Shown here: positions 1 to 13,049 of the stretch, piece by piece
Layout: every line of letters starts with the position of its first letter
How positions within the stretch are numbered: position 1 is the first letter of the stretch
DNA from: Tubiluchus corallicola
Lineage: Eukaryota; Priapulida; Priapulimorpha; Priapulimorphida; Tubiluchidae
Reading direction: 5' to 3'
Length of the DNA stretch: 64,000 nucleotides
NCBI GenBank assembly: GCA_030141605.1
Contig: JAQGDQ010000124.1
Location: forward strand, 501,001 to 565,000
Program-made: the position numbers and the translations under genes
The notes under the pieces: model-generated
The model's database searches: none
What the model was told of the DNA's origin: nothing
The model's input: only the letters and a program-made list of their open reading frames with translations

Positions 1-1113
1 GGATCAAATTAATCAGAAAGACAAACACTTAAACTAAATGAACGTGTTAAATCAGCACAGAGGAAGTAGATTGAATTAGACCGTCTTGTAGTTACGAAGT
101 TGCATTTCATGCTCCTGCTGTGTTATTACTGTGTTAAGTATATGATTTTGAATTGAAAAAGATATTGTTCCTGCTAAGAAAAATTGATGATACAGTTTGG
201 AGGCGCCTGCACAGATAAATCACCAAAACGGTAGCTGTACAAGCTACACAGTAGGCCTACGCCCTTAAAATATGCCCAACCATAAAACTGCAGTCATTCA
301 TTGCAATTGCTTGAATATAATTTTGTTACAAGTGTACATAACAGTAACTGTTATATAGTGTTATCTGTAAGACTAGTGAGGCACTAGTAACTGTGTTTAC
401 AACCCTTGCTTGTTTTTCTACACATGTCAGAGTTCTTCATCAGTTCAGCATAAGGAAGAGGCAGCGACAGGACTGTCTTGTATTGTTCATGTCTTTTGCT
501 TTTACACGGAAGATCGTGATGCGATCTGAGAAACTCAGTAAACGAACTTAGAGCACAAGAAAACCATTTACACAAACACAAAGTTAAAAAAATCGCCTTG
601 AAATGTTGTATCATCTACATACTGCCTTAAAACGATAAAGCAAAATTGATATATAATTAGAGAATACCAAAGCACGCATAACACTCTAGACTTGTAATAT
701 AAGTGTCTATACTATAAAAATATACGACTCATATGGAAACTTACATGGCAAAAAAGTAGTAAAAAGTATTAGAATTCACCATCTTTCATAAGTCACGTAA
801 ATTTTATATATATCCTATGTCGTTCTTACTCAGATACATGCCAACATTTTGTAAAAAAATCATTTGATCATTTATCATATCTGTAATACTGTCAATAATA
901 ATTATCGTATTAATTCACATAATTTTTTTATTTTGTCATCAAGTATACCATCATGTTATCACGTATACAAATTTGTGGATACGTAATGTAGTATTTTAAT
1001 GTTTTTACTCTTATGATTTTTATCTTAGACTAATCGACACAATTGCATACATCAGTCTGTCACTGATTAGTTATACACTGATTTTTATGTGTATATTGTA
1101 TTTATATTTATAA
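1..1113. other. gene-free AT-rich DNA
   Basis: No reading frame resembling a known family was seen on either strand. The sequence is AT-rich with many stops. Nothing else is recognisable. Confidence 0.5.
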
Positions 1114-1283
1114 AAACTTGTTTTAAATGATTTACCATCAAAATAGCTGCGTTTAGCGCCTAGTGGTAAACAAGCTCTGTGTCCAGCAGCAACGCTGCAT
1201 AGAACTTGCAAACTTAAACTTCTGCGATTACCACTAGGCGCTAGACGCAACTATTTTGACGGTAAATCGTTTGGAACAAGTTT
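1114..1283. repeat. foldback (inverted-repeat) element
   Basis: Two arms of about 55 bp are near-perfect reverse complements around a central spacer. The left arm runs from AAACTTGTTTTAAATG through GCGCCTAGTGGTAA. The right arm runs from TTACCACTAGGCGC through CGTTTGGAACAAGTTT. This is the architecture of a foldback MITE. No convincing target-site duplication is visible. The right arm and the DNA after it (to about 1640) resemble 49,240-49,445, so it belongs to a dispersed repeat. Confidence 0.7.
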
Positions 1284-1640
1284 AGATAACATTGCGTAAA
1301 GTTTGTAAAAATACTCAGAGTATTCATACCGTACATTTCACTAATTTTCAATCTTTTTCTTCAGTTTGTTTCAGCTTAAAGCAATATACAAATATATACT
1401 AACTAAGTAAACGTATAAATTATTGTATCTTGTCAGTAAAATTAATAAAATGTTTTTTTGAGCCAGTTATGTACACTGGGAAGGTGAGTCTGTTAGCAGT
1501 AACATTCTAAATTACTAAGAATTTTCTTTTCTTGATTATGCAAGTGTTTGAAACAGGTAAGCTTAATGCTGAGTAATATAACTGTGTGGAAAGTTTTTGG
1601 GAGATACTTTAAAATTGCCTTTTCTACCCCTTTAACTGGA
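1284..1640. repeat. dispersed repeat, second copy near 49.3 kb
   Basis: The text around 1,510-1,620 (AAGAATTTTCTTTTCT, then AATGCTGAGTAATATA, then GGAAAGTTTTT and AAAATTGCCTTTT) recurs in the same order and orientation at about 49,325-49,440. It has no coding content and its boundaries are unclear. Confidence 0.6.
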
Positions 1641-2534
1641 TAAGAGTGACAATCAGCGCGAGGACCGTCAACCCTCTGATGGTCAGTCCTATCTCATGAC
1701 GACGACACTATGCTGATGGCAAGATCGCCGGTTGCAATTCAGTGTTGTAGGATTATTGATTTTTCTGGACAGTCTAGCATGTTTCAGTTTTGTATTTAAA
1801 CTTTTTCTTTGTGGGAAATATGTCACTAAGTTATTACTTTATTTCTACTAAACATTGTACAAGGTTCGGATTATCGTGAAACGTCATGATCCAGAGTATA
1901 TTCCCACAGCTTTTTAATTTACTTCCTAAGTCTAATGATGCGCCGTAATTGGCTTAAAAACAGTTCGGGCTTTAAAGAAAGGAGGTGGCAAAGAACAGGG
2001 AGAGAAAAGGGAGGCAGAGTAGAAAGAGCTGCGCAGCCTCTAAGATTTTGTATAATGTGAACCGTAACTTGTTTTTATTACATTTTGTTTTGGACTAGCA
2101 AACAAATTATTTTTCTCCACCGAAGTGTTTGGCAAAATAAACGAAAATCATTCCATCTGAAGACTGCAGGTTTAAAATCGTTTCTGTTAGCTTTAGTACG
2201 ACATTATGCTTTACGACCTGGCCAAATTCTGCAATACACCAAAACGCAACAACATCAGAGGTTGTTGGAAAAAGTGACCTGGGCAAGCCCGGCATGGTTA
2301 ACCTTCAGTTTTAGTGACATTCAGTATTCTGTTGAGTTTTTCTATTTGCTCAGCCGACTTTCCCAGTTTCAAGGTCAGCCTTTTTGAGCTAAATTAATCC
2401 TTTGTCTAGCTAACTTTCGGATGACCTTTTATTTTTGACCAAATTAGCTCGAAAGCGAATTTACTTTTATACGCGTGAATTAGAAAATGATCTCGTCTAA
2501 ACAATCTTCCGTTACAAACATTTTATTGCAAAAC

Positions 2535-2936
2535 CAGCGGCGTATTAACAAATAGGCTAACTATGCTATAGCCTGTGGCGCCAAAGTTTGAGGGGCGTCA
2601 CATTTTAGAAAAAATTCATTCTCGGAAAACGTGTTCACTTTCATATCCATGTAAAGGGCGCATTTTATAACACACCACAGGCAGTTACCGAGGACAGCTT
2701 CTATCTAAGTGCCACGTAACGAACAGTTGCAAGGTATTACACAACAAGCAGTTGCGCAGTCTCCTAAAATATAAGCGCTATTGAAAAACCACGTAGAAAC
2801 TAGGTTGATGGTGTTTTTAATACACCACAAATAATTGTTTGATCTGCTCGTTACATAAACAACAATAAATTCACAATAGAGATGAGCGGGACAAAACCAT
2901 CAGCCTAGGGCATCGTAAAGTCTTGATACGCCCCTG
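2535..2936. mobile_element. hAT-like MITE
   Basis: The left end reads CAGCGGCGTATTAA and the right end reads TTGATACGCCCCTG, giving imperfect terminal inverted repeats of the CAGGGGCGTA type common in hAT transposons. The inside contains a GGGGCGTCAC-type stretch but no transposase frame. The flanks (TGCAAAAC and ATTGCCAC) match only loosely, so the target duplication is decayed or my ends are off by a base or two. It is inferred to be a non-autonomous element. Confidence 0.55.
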
Positions 2937-5900
2937 ATTGCCACATTATATGAAAAAACTGACAATTTTTACCGCTAGAAATTACAATAAGCACAATCTG
3001 TCAATGTTCTCAGGATTCTTGTTTCTGTTCACGTTACCGGTTCCATCGACGTAATTTGTTTGAAAGTTCCAGACATAACGTGATTAGCATCTTGGCAGAA
3101 TGAAATTTTTGGATTGGTCTGACAATTTATGTGATGAATTTCGAAATTCTAATCTTCACTAACGGCTTTAATCTTGACTGAAAGAAGCTTTTGCATAATT
3201 ATTGTTCGCAGTAGCCCACTAATGTGCATCTATTATTGATTATTAGGTTGATTGATCTTGACTAAAATCATATAATCAATGTTAGATTCTTATTATATAT
3301 GTAGCGCATGAAAATCGTCATCATTATTTTTGCTGAAAAGAACTGTCACATTCCCGAGGCGAGGATATTACGTAAGCACAGACGTAAAAACCAGAATTGG
3401 TAGTGAATGTAGGAAGTAAGAGACGGCAGCAAAATGATTATGCTATTTTGCGACTCATCAAAGCCCCTAACAATGATTTATGTTCTACTGAGATTTCTCA
3501 CAACAGTAGTATTGCGGGGAGATTCTGTAATTGGGGATTTGGGACACATTATCAGTGGGAGGATTTAGTAATTGAAAGAGCGCCCATTTAGAACAGGGCC
3601 GTCGTTAAGTTAGTGACGGCTTTGTGAAACCGCGGCCCCCAGATTCTAGCTATTTGCCTAGCTGCGTTCACGCTTATGCGACTAGCATAAAAAAGATCAT
3701 TTCTGATAGAAGCAGCTAACTCAGTAAGCGCCGAGTTTACGTTAGAAATTCCTTCGCCGCTTAATGTGTGTCTGATATTATCGTTTAGCTCTTATTTTAT
3801 ACATTTTTAAACAGATACAAGTTCTTGCTAAGTAATCAGAATGCAAATAGTCAAATGAAAGTGATGAATAAAACTTATTAAATAATTTTTGTTTTTGTCC
3901 CTACAAATTAACTGGTAAACTGTTCATAATAGAAGTTTAATGCATTATCTTCAGATTGTAATTAAGCCATTTGTTTTAATTAATGAAGTGTTGTGATGCC
4001 CATTCTTCTGATATTAGCACTTTGCACTCAGCACTTGCACCGTGGAGACACCTGTATCAGACGTAGTCTGTATTGTAAATCCACTTTAAATAAACAAACT
4101 TCGTACAAACACTAAACTTATTTTGTTATACAAGACGCCACTGATATTGTTTTATCTGTATAAAAAATTCATTTGAGAAAAGGTAATTATGGCTATCAGA
4201 CGAAAATGTAATTGCTAATCAACAACAAGAATAATTGCAAGCAAAGGCATCTTATAAAGTGATCGAACTGACCAGTGCCATAAAGAATGTGCAATAACTC
4301 TAGTCTGAGCCAAAAATTGTGATGGCAGATGCTGCTGCTGTGATGGTGATGATTACGACGACGACGAAACCTGGAATAATAGTTCCTTGTTAATAATTTG
4401 AAATTGCTTCAACTCTTTAATTTCGGTCATTTTTGAATTTTGAAGACTTTACACACTCTTTACTAAATTAGCAGAAAGCTGACGTAAATTAGGATGCTAA
4501 AAAGAACGTTTCGTCGATAGACAAAATCCATTTAATTCTATAGTTGCGGTTAGTTGGTGAATTTCATTTTGTGCCAAGACATTATCTGCGTATAGAAAGT
4601 GTGTGCTCACTGTCAAATTTTGTCAATGAGAAACATTCTTTTTGGGCCAGGCTTGTACCCTGAATGTTTTCAGATTTTCGTAATAATAATGGGTCTAGCA
4701 TCGTAACTAGGTGTAACGTCGTAGCAAAGCGTCATGATACATTTGGCTTATTTTCATCATATGACGTCACTTATGAACTATTTTTGACAAATATCCCTTG
4801 GCCTAAAATTCCAAATATTCACATTGTTATAAATGTATGTGACATTTAGAAGCGGTTTGTACAGAATAACTCAAAATCATCGTTCTCTCAGAAGCTTCAG
4901 AAAATATTATAATTTCTGTCTACCTACTTTCGTAGATAGTACTACTACGTACCTTATGGTCATATCAGTTTCTCAAGCCTAAAGTTTTTAATGTAGCACA
5001 CCAAAAATGCTATTATAATCTTGCGTTTCATCCATTTTTTCAGTAGTACGTCTTCATTTATTTCACAAAATTCTATTCTTTCTTTAGTATAATTATATTG
5101 CTTCTTTGCTTAGAAACAAGATAACCACCCAAGTATTGCTTTCTAACTTTAAAACCATTCGAAAATTTGTGAAGTAGTTTTAGATACAGCGAATTCTGTC
5201 ACTGCATTTCACAGAACATAACACATTGTATAGCCAATACACTGTGGGCAGCATTTGTATAATGATTTGCTGGGGGATATTCAAGAATGGAGGAAAATTA
5301 AGCTTACTAAAAACGATTTATTGGCAAACAAACTGCAATTTTCAAAAACGTGCTATTCGTTCGCTCAGGATTTTTCTTCGCGTAACTCGTGTAGTCCTTA
5401 ATAAGGATGATCTTCTTGAAATTCAACGCTCATGACCGTTTAGCCACCGAGGGATTACGGCTTCTTGCAAGACGTCGAATCTCCAAAGCCAGTTTTATAG
5501 TACCAATAATTCAGTCTACGGCCACTGATTTGTCTCTTTCCTCAGCTTACAATTTAAATTATACTTCCAACTTTGATTTATGTAAGAAGAGCTTATGCCG
5601 CTTATCTAACTCTCGGTTCAAAACACTTAGCAATTTTCAAATTCGTGACGTCACAATGTTCGTATAAATCACTGCCCATCACAATGCAGTAATGAAAATA
5701 TTATAATCTGGCCGAAATCGCGTCATGAATCTTTCCACAGCTACAATGACGGACATTTAGCTTTGCGTTTTCAGGAGAAATAAACGTGGCGTGAAATTAA
5801 ATGCGTTTTGAAATGGCCGGATTCGTATGATTTGTTATTGAGTATCAAGTGAATCTGTTTATAATGAGCTCTGCATGCTGTTCGATATAAGCGTGCGTCT

Positions 5901-6581
5901 CTAACCGCAACAAAAACGTCCTCAAGCTAAAAAAGTTCGCTTGAGAACAAACTACGTGACGTAAACACTGGAAAAATAATGATATCGTTATTACTAATGG
6001 ACGTTATTACGTTATTACTATTAGATCACTGGCATTACAATAATATAAATTTTACGTTACTTATGGTGTCATAGTGCAGCAGTCCAGGTTCTTTTTCTCA
6101 TATTTGTTGTATTTTTACTGCACCGTTTCTCTGTGGGAACACCATGTAATTATTGCCAGATATGGTACAAGTACAACCTTGTAAAATCATAATAAAACTG
6201 ATGCTGCTTACTTAGTTAATTTGGTTTTAAACAACGTAGTAACAACAGTCATAGCTGCGGCAAAATTACTGCAACTTGAACCAGAATGTCACGTTCAAAC
6301 AATGGATAACAACAATGACTTCAACAACAGCTTTAATCATAATGATAATTAATACAATTATTTGCTAAACTTAGTTGCTCTGTAGTCGTGTGATTGTAGT
6401 AAAGCTGTTAAGCACCTTCTATATTTAGTGCACTAATGCTTATTTTTTCTTACTTTTCTATAACTATTCAAGATGGCAGACAGTAAAGGCATTTGAATAT
6501 TATTCTAGTTATAGGCTGATTGTATTGCAAAGTTAGTGTAGGTTGTAGTGAAGCTGTAACAAATGTAACGAGCAGAATCGC
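2937..6581. other. gene-free DNA
   Basis: No supported gene was seen. A CAGGGCCGTCGTTAAG sequence at about 3,596, followed by CGCGGCCCCC, may be one end of a hAT-type element, but no partner end was found. Isolated palindromic TGACGTCA (CRE) sites lie at about 4,763 and 5,646 with no gene attached to them. Confidence 0.4.
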
Positions 6582-6770
6582 AAATATGGCAGCAATAACG
6601 ACAGCAAGGGCAACAACAAAAGCAGCAGCAGCAATAGCTAAGCTAACATAAAAACTAACACATCAACACAATAACAGATTAGCAGCAGTGAGAGACAACA
6701 TCACAGTAACAACGACAACAGCAACGAAAATTAACATCAACAAAAAGAGCAACAGTCATTCGACCTCAAC
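6582..6770 (+). repeat. CAA/CAG-rich low-complexity tract
   Basis: This is an imperfect run of CAA, CAG and CAR triplets (for example AAAGCAGCAGCAGCAA). It is not an open frame of useful length and reads as simple-sequence DNA. Confidence 0.6.
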
Positions 6771-7770
6771 TGTAGTCAATTTCAAACTATTTTGATTATT
6801 GAAAACACGTGTTGTGATCTCTGTTACAACGCATTTGTTTTAAAACCCTACCATCAACACACTAACGCAAAGTCAAGTATCTTTTTAAGTGTAAAAGTTT
6901 GTATGTGTTAATTACACACAAATAAAGCATTTAGTAATTATGTGATTTTTCCTTTTTTAATCTTTCACTTGTTGATAAACCACAGTGGTGAAACGCGTTT
7001 TCTCATTTTTCTTAATTGTGAGATTCGTAATTTTTATTGCTGCACCGATGTTCTCATTAAGTTTCTAGAGCGTTACACAGAACTGTTTACTAAACCAAGC
7101 AGTCACTTATGCTGGAGCCATTTATCCATTAATTAATGGGGAGCTATCATACTGGAACTTCCTGTCTCATTAATTCTGCACGGTCGTTCACACAATTGGC
7201 TTTCTTACAGACGTTATTTTGCATGCGCTCTAATTGCATGAAAATCAGACAGGACCCTGGAACATGGAAAGACATTATTGGCAGCATGAAATGAAGCATA
7301 AACTGATGCCCGTGGAACCATGATTTTATTCCTTAAGATAAACCACCAAGGCTGCAAATTGTTTTTCCCTTACAAATACCGTGTCTATCGACCTGAACCA
7401 AAAATAATTTATCTTAATTGCGCTCGTTAGAGACTGCCTAGCATGCGCTTTTATAGTTACTTATGAGTTATAGTTGTGCATGCAGGGGGTCAAAAATTCA
7501 TTACAACGCAGTAAGTAGAGTATGGAACTTAATAAATGGAACTCAAATGGCTGCATGTAACAATTACACATTATTTAGAGTTCAGGAACTTTGTGCAGCG
7601 CTGGCGTAAAGCGCATGCGTAATCGCGGGTAGCAAGATAGGTAGCAGCAACGAATTTTTCGATCTGGCAGCAGCTTTTCTCGGGTTCAGGCATAGTCAAA
7701 CTGATAAGTCTGGCTGTGTTGCCCACTTTTAGGGAAAAAACGCCCCAGCGTTCCACTTTTCTGGAAATTA

Positions 7771-8025
7771 GTAATAGTCTATCAGTTAGTCATGCACTTT
7801 GTCAGTTAACTGGCTATAAGGCCGTAAGTCAGTATTAAAATTTGTGAGTTAGTTGGTCAGACAATCAATGATTTATTAGTGGATTAGTCATATCGATTAT
7901 TAGTCAATCAGTTAGTCAGTCAATGAGACGATCGGTGAGCTAGCCAGACAGCTTTTCAGTCATTCAGTCAAAAAATTATATCAGTTAGTCACTAGCCTGT
8001 CTGTCTATCTGTTTGTCCGTCAGTA
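7771..8025. repeat. degenerate TCAGT/TTAGTCA simple repeat
   Basis: Short words such as TCAGTTAGTCA, GTCAATCAGTTAGTCAGT and CTGTCTGTCTATCTG recur irregularly. This is a decayed short-period tandem repeat with no coding potential. Confidence 0.6.
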
Positions 8026-8576
8026 ATTAATATATTCAAAAAGTGAACTACTGCATAAGCATACAACGTTGTTTTACTAATGGCAACAACACGACGTCTT
8101 AAATCAAACTGTGTACTGAGAAAACATCAGAGACAAGAAAAACATCTTCCAGCTATAGTTCCTCTTGGACTGTCGGGGATTACATGAATACGCAGAGGCG
8201 AGGATTTCTAGCTGTTCGTGGCATCCGCTAATGACGTGATCAATAGGTAGAGCAGAGATGAAGAAGATGACAGTGAAAATTTCGTAGAAATAAGAGTAAA
8301 AATGCAACATGAAAATTCGTGGAAATGGTCGGTACAAATACAATATGTTGTTTTGTTTAGTTGTGTAATTAATAAAACACTGTTTTATCAAAAATATTCC
8401 TAGGCCATAGAAAGCATATCTAAATTTTTGTTAACAAGTAATATAATACAACACAGTAGCAACATAGTAAAACACAAAGGTATGATCTGTAGACAAAACA
8501 ATGGGAGCAAAAGCCCCAAGTTCCTCTCAGCAGCGTTCTTTATGTACACAAACTGCTTCTATATTTGGCAGGCCAC

Positions 8577-8770
8577 TGCCCTGGGTGTTTCGTTGCCACA
8601 GAGATCTGTTGCCATGTGAACCGTTACTATGGTGTTCTGTTGTTATGGTGAACCGTTGCTATATTGATCCATTACTATATTCGGTTCGTTGTTGGCAGGA
8701 TGCAAGAAACTATCCTGCCATTGTTATAGTGATCAGTTGCTATGGTATTTCATTACTATGGTGATGCGTG
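8577..8770. repeat. degenerate repeat of a GTTGCTATGGTGA-like word
   Basis: About ten diverged copies of a 16-20-bp word (GTTGCCATGTGAACC, GTTGTTATGGTGAACC, GTTGCTATGGT, ATTACTATGGTGAT) follow one another. Short open frames crossing it are a by-product of the repeat. Confidence 0.55.
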
Positions 8771-10242
8771 TTATTTTATTCGGCTTGCTCTTGCTCTGTT
8801 CAAGAGACTATCCAACGACTGACAAAACTTATTATTCGTACTATAAACTAGTCGGATCACTCAATAAAGAATTGTTCGTTGAATTTAAATAAGTTAATAG
8901 ATCTTAAAATTATTTTTGCAATTTTCCTGAAATTTAAAAAATAATTTTGATCCATGTTCTATTACGAATGCTTGGTGTCAAACTATCAATAGTCAATCAG
9001 TTAGATTACACTCCTCCAAAACACACATATAATTCGAAGTCAGTTACAGAACTTATGCTACTAATGCACTAATGCCACTGTGACACATATACACGTCTTC
9101 CCCACAAAAGGATTATGGTGCTGTCGGGAAGTAATCGAGCAGAATTTTTTAAAGCCATTATAGGTATCTCGTACCGAAACCATACTAAGTAATACATATT
9201 AAGCCATACACATAAAGTGAGCTTAAGGGAAAAACGAAAATGTTTTTGTGAGGCAATGATATTTGAAAGTGTGTATATTTATGCTTTCGGGCATTTAGAA
9301 GTGGAGTTGCTTTGTGCAAAAATTGTTCGAACAATATGTGGCTTACGACATTTCTAATAATGAATAAGAGGTATAAGTTTTGAAAAAAAAACAGTCAAAA
9401 TAGGGCCATTTTGGAGGTCTTTTGCCCTCCCCCCGTTCTTCCCGATAGGCCTCCAAACCTGTTCCTCTCCGGATCTAAGTGGTGATGCCCGCAACTATTT
9501 ATTATGCATGGTTTTTTGTGGTGTACAGATTTATTTGTTGTCTTATCAGGAGTTGGTTAGCCGAGAAGCTTTATAGCAATGAACTGAACAAGCGTCTGTT
9601 GTTGCCCATGGCATCAAACGTGCTGTCCGTTCCACCTAGCTCTAATCTGCTCTTGCTTAAAAACTTTTAATCTTCAGAGAAAGAATCCTTTAGAGTAATC
9701 AAAGTACATTAATTTGGAGTACTTGCTGCTTTGCACAGCTGGTTTAATACGACTAGTCTTTTAAGACAGTCCTGCTCGCCGCTAAGTCTTTGGGATTGCG
9801 AGCCGCTTAAGGTTTCTTGTTTCTGTTCAAAATGCTGATGTTCGATGTGCCTTGCAATTCACATTAAATAACGCACTGGCAGCGTTCTTCTTTGACACAC
9901 GGACCTAGTGATCGACCTCTCAGAGTGGTTTGCCTCGCGCTGAGACGAGGTGGGTCCTTCGTCGCACCTCTTGCCCTGTTCCAATAACATTCGAAAAGAT
10001 CGGCCACGGGGACAGTCGGTCTCCCTGCTCTGCGAGACATGGCCCGGAGTGGATGGTTGCTGGCGTTCAGTCGCGGGGAGGGTGCTGAGCTCTATCGAGC
10101 GGAGAGATCACATAAGATACGATAACATAAGAAAAGGTGAAGGAATGGCAGACAAGACAGAATAGCGAGGAAATGAACGAGAAAGACGAACATTTCTCCT
10201 GTTATCCATGGCATAAGAAGGTTAATTACACAATACAGAGTT
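8771..10242. other. gene-free DNA
   Basis: No supported gene was seen. The open frames here are short, unrelated to known families and lack splice context. Confidence 0.4.
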
Positions 10243-10350
10243 TCAGGGCCGGATTAAGGTGTGCTGCTGCCCTAAGCACCCAGCACCTGGTGCCCAGGCC
10301 TCCTTTTTTCTCCCTCCGTGCACGTTTTACGGCTCAAAGCAAACCAAAGC
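10243..10350. mobile_element. possible hAT end fragment
   Basis: It begins CAGGGCCGGATTAAGG and continues through GCCCTAAGCACC, which is typical of the outer end of ZMYM-type hAT transposons. The opposite end is not visible, so this is a truncated remnant at best. Confidence 0.4.
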
Positions 10351-10917
10351 GATACAGATTATGACATTACATATAAAACAAACTCCATGTCTCCATTGCT
10401 CTTTAATTATTCTTTTTAAATAAATCAGTTACAAAAAAGAAGGTATGGTGCCTGCCAACAACAAAAATAGAATGGTGTTAAACAGGCAGTTAAAATGACC
10501 CCACTGCATGAGTCATTGATTATGAAACTTCCTGCTCTAGAACCTTAGCCAATGGCTGCTGCAGACGTTGTGGTTGCCAACTTGCCATGACAATAGGTGT
10601 AAGCATGGTGATAAGATATGAAGACACTACTATGATGTAATGTAATGAACTGAAAGACAACCCTGTCAACGTTATTTGTAAACGACACAGAAATGTGCTA
10701 CAGAACATGAAACAGAAAAATTTCTGATTGCAGCGTCTGTATTAAGTAAATAATTAGACGTGTTAATTAAGTCAAATCTAACAGTATTATCACTCACGCT
10801 GCATTAATAATATTGTAATATGTGTTATTTGTTTCGGCTTTAGATGAACAACTAACGTAAGTTCAAAGAGCTTTTTGCCAACTGTAAATAACAAATCTCC
10901 GGCTACATAACAGAGAC

Positions 10918-10980
<63 letters not shown>

Positions 10981-11130
10981 TTTGCTCTTATCCTAAATGT
11001 CACGAGCCAGGTAGAGCAACAGCGGGTACTATTTTAAAATTTGTTTAAAGTCTTTGATATGACGCGGTCGCAGTATCGAACTCGCGCCCTCCTAAACGGA
11101 AAGTGGGTCTACCACTAGGCTATAGAAATG
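10918..11130 (-). mobile_element. tRNA-derived SINE
   Basis: On the reverse strand a tRNA-like head reads TAGCCTAGTGGTAGA (A box) and then GAGTTCGATACTGC (B box). A body follows with GTCATATCAAAGACTTTAAA and then CTACCTGGCTCG. It ends in a TAA/ATT triplet tail, seen as the TTA repeat at about 10,919-10,980 on the + strand. The body word CCAAAGACTTTAAA... recurs near 44,060. It stands just upstream of the GPCR exon. Confidence 0.7.
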
Positions 11131-11288
11131 TTTGTCATTTATTATCCACCCTTTAACCTATATATTGTAGTTTGATAACTAGGTGATACTGCTGATAATT
11201 AGCCCTTTTTAATTAATGCGTTTTACTAACTTTGTGTATAATGACGAAAAATAAATAAAATATAATTCTAATTGTAATTCTGTTACAG

Positions 11289-12460
11289 GTAACTTGCTGG
11301 TGATACTCGTTATTTTGTTGTGCAAGAAGATGCGAACAACCACCAACATGTTTCTGGCTAATCTGGCTCTGGCTGACATGTGTGTCGCCATCTTTTGTCT
11401 CTACCCTAATCTTTACCTTAGCTTCTGGAAGCACTGGCCCCTAGGCGATGCCATGTGTAGGATCTTCTACTTCATGAAGGGCACCTCTTACACCGCCTCC
11501 ATTTTGATTATGGTAGTTATGTCAGTGGAAAGATATTTAGTCATAATGATGCCTATGAAGTCGCGGCTGCTTTTGACCAGAAAGCGGCTGATCTGTGTTA
11601 CAGCCATTGTCTGGGTAGCGGCTGTGCTGAACAATGTACCTTGGTTGATCTTATACAAGAAGGAATTATTGGAAATTCCGGGCTTTCCGGAGCTAAACAA
11701 ACACCTTTGCGTTCTGCATCATGATTGGATGGATCGGCTGTCACGTTTTGATGTAGCAAATGTTTGCGTGTGGTACGTACTTCCTCTGTGCGTAATAACG
11801 TTTATATACTTCAGAATATCTATCAAGCTTTGGAGAAGTGCAACCAGTGAGGCGGTCAACGTCAGCTTGCGCGAAACAACCAGAGGTAAAGAAACAACAC
11901 CGATGGTTGTAGTGGACAGTGTTGGAACTGACACTTATAAGGACAAGGGCACAGCTATTGCCGATTCTAAGACAAAGTTGAATACGTTTTCAGGATATCG
12001 CGGGCGCAATGATAGCACGGTAAGCAGCGATAGTGTAGAATCCAACTGCAATGCCATTTCTGAGAAACAAGTGGGTGGAAAACACACTCCCGTTCACAAA
12101 AAGACTACAAAAACAAAATCATGTGATGAAGCGGCCCTAGAAGCCAGAAAGAAGGTTATCAAATTGTTAATAGTAGTCGTAGTAGCTTTTGCATTGTGCA
12201 TTCTACCCTACCATGTATTCAACATTCGTCAGTCTTTTGATCTAGTGCCGCATAGTCGTTACTCTGCTATCAATGCAGCTACGGCAACGCTTATTATGTA
12301 CATGCACAGCGGCATCAATCCCTTTCTTTACGCATTCTTTTCCGAGAAATTCAGAAAGAGCATGCATCTTGTGTTAATGTGCAAACGCGAAGAGTCATGG
12401 CGTCCGAGATGGGCACCAGCACAAACGTCCATGACGCAAGCAGCTGGGACGCCCGTTTGA
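11289..12460 (+). CDS. class A (rhodopsin-type) peptide GPCR, 3' exon
   Basis: This exon encodes almost all of a seven-transmembrane receptor. A splice acceptor (TTCTGTTACAG) precedes it, and its first two bases complete the Gly of the TM1 Gly-Asn pair, so a phase-1 intron separates it from a 5' exon carrying the N terminus and the start of TM1. That exon was not found. There is no true ATG here; the first in-frame candidate is a TTG. Counting from that Leu: TM2 LALAD at 24-28, Cys55 and Cys139 for the TM3-ECL2 disulfide, ERY at 79-81 in place of DRY, CILPYH at 302-307 where CWxP is usual, and NPFLY at 342-346. The third intracellular loop is long, about residues 180-286, and Ser/Thr/Lys-rich. 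SYTASI in TM3, the LTRKRL stretch and the missing TM6 Trp recall trissin-type receptors, but the ligand is unproven. It ends at a TGA. Confidence 0.9.
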
Positions 12461-13049
12461 ATATGAGAATCCGTATATGAATGACCTGGACAATATTTTT
12501 ATTGTTCTTTCTTCATACACAAGAAAATGCTATTTGTCGCTCTGAAAAAAATCTCAATAACATTCAAATTCAAATGACTGTAGAGCTAGGGCAACAATAT
12601 GTTGCTTACGTTTTACTAAGTCTGACAGCAAGGGAGAAAGAACGAGTGAAAAACAATGACAGTAGGTGTGAGTAAAAAGCAAACTTGGAAAAGTGATGGC
12701 CCTGAACGGATCACGATTTCCAGAACGTTAGATGTATATCATGAAACCTAAACGCCGTCTTGAAATTTAGACATAAAAAGAGTGCACCATTTATCTCACT
12801 GCCTCATTGTTTTTGATAATTAATTTTGCTGATTACTGTTCTTGAGTTGCGCACGGTACATGGCAGCTACCCGGGCTACCGTGTCAGAAACAGTTTCGCT
12901 AATGCAATTTGTTATTGCTTCATACATGTGCTTGAACGCGTAAAATTTGTGTTTGCCCCACAGGGCCTCAGTCTCAAGTGATCTGACCTCTTTTTGTTCG
13001 AGGTCTAGATATTGCTCTTGTTCTTGTTGTTGGGCAGGACCTTTTACAA
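12461..13049. other. probable 3' UTR and flank of the GPCR gene
   Basis: This DNA follows the GPCR stop codon. A short frame at 12,481-12,675 has no family resemblance. AATAAA occurs at about 13,110, but whether it is the polyadenylation signal used cannot be judged. Confidence 0.35.

Noticed and set aside
1640-1760. Possible tRNA or SINE head around GGTTGCAATTC
   Set aside because: The B-box similarity is weak and there is no A box or stem.
2085-2387. 100-codon forward frame and its antisense shadow
   Set aside because: No recognisable domain or splice signals; length is compatible with chance.
4700-5760. Isolated TGACGTCA sites as further cassette blocks
   Set aside because: The AGCAACAG motif, splice signals and the other block words are missing.
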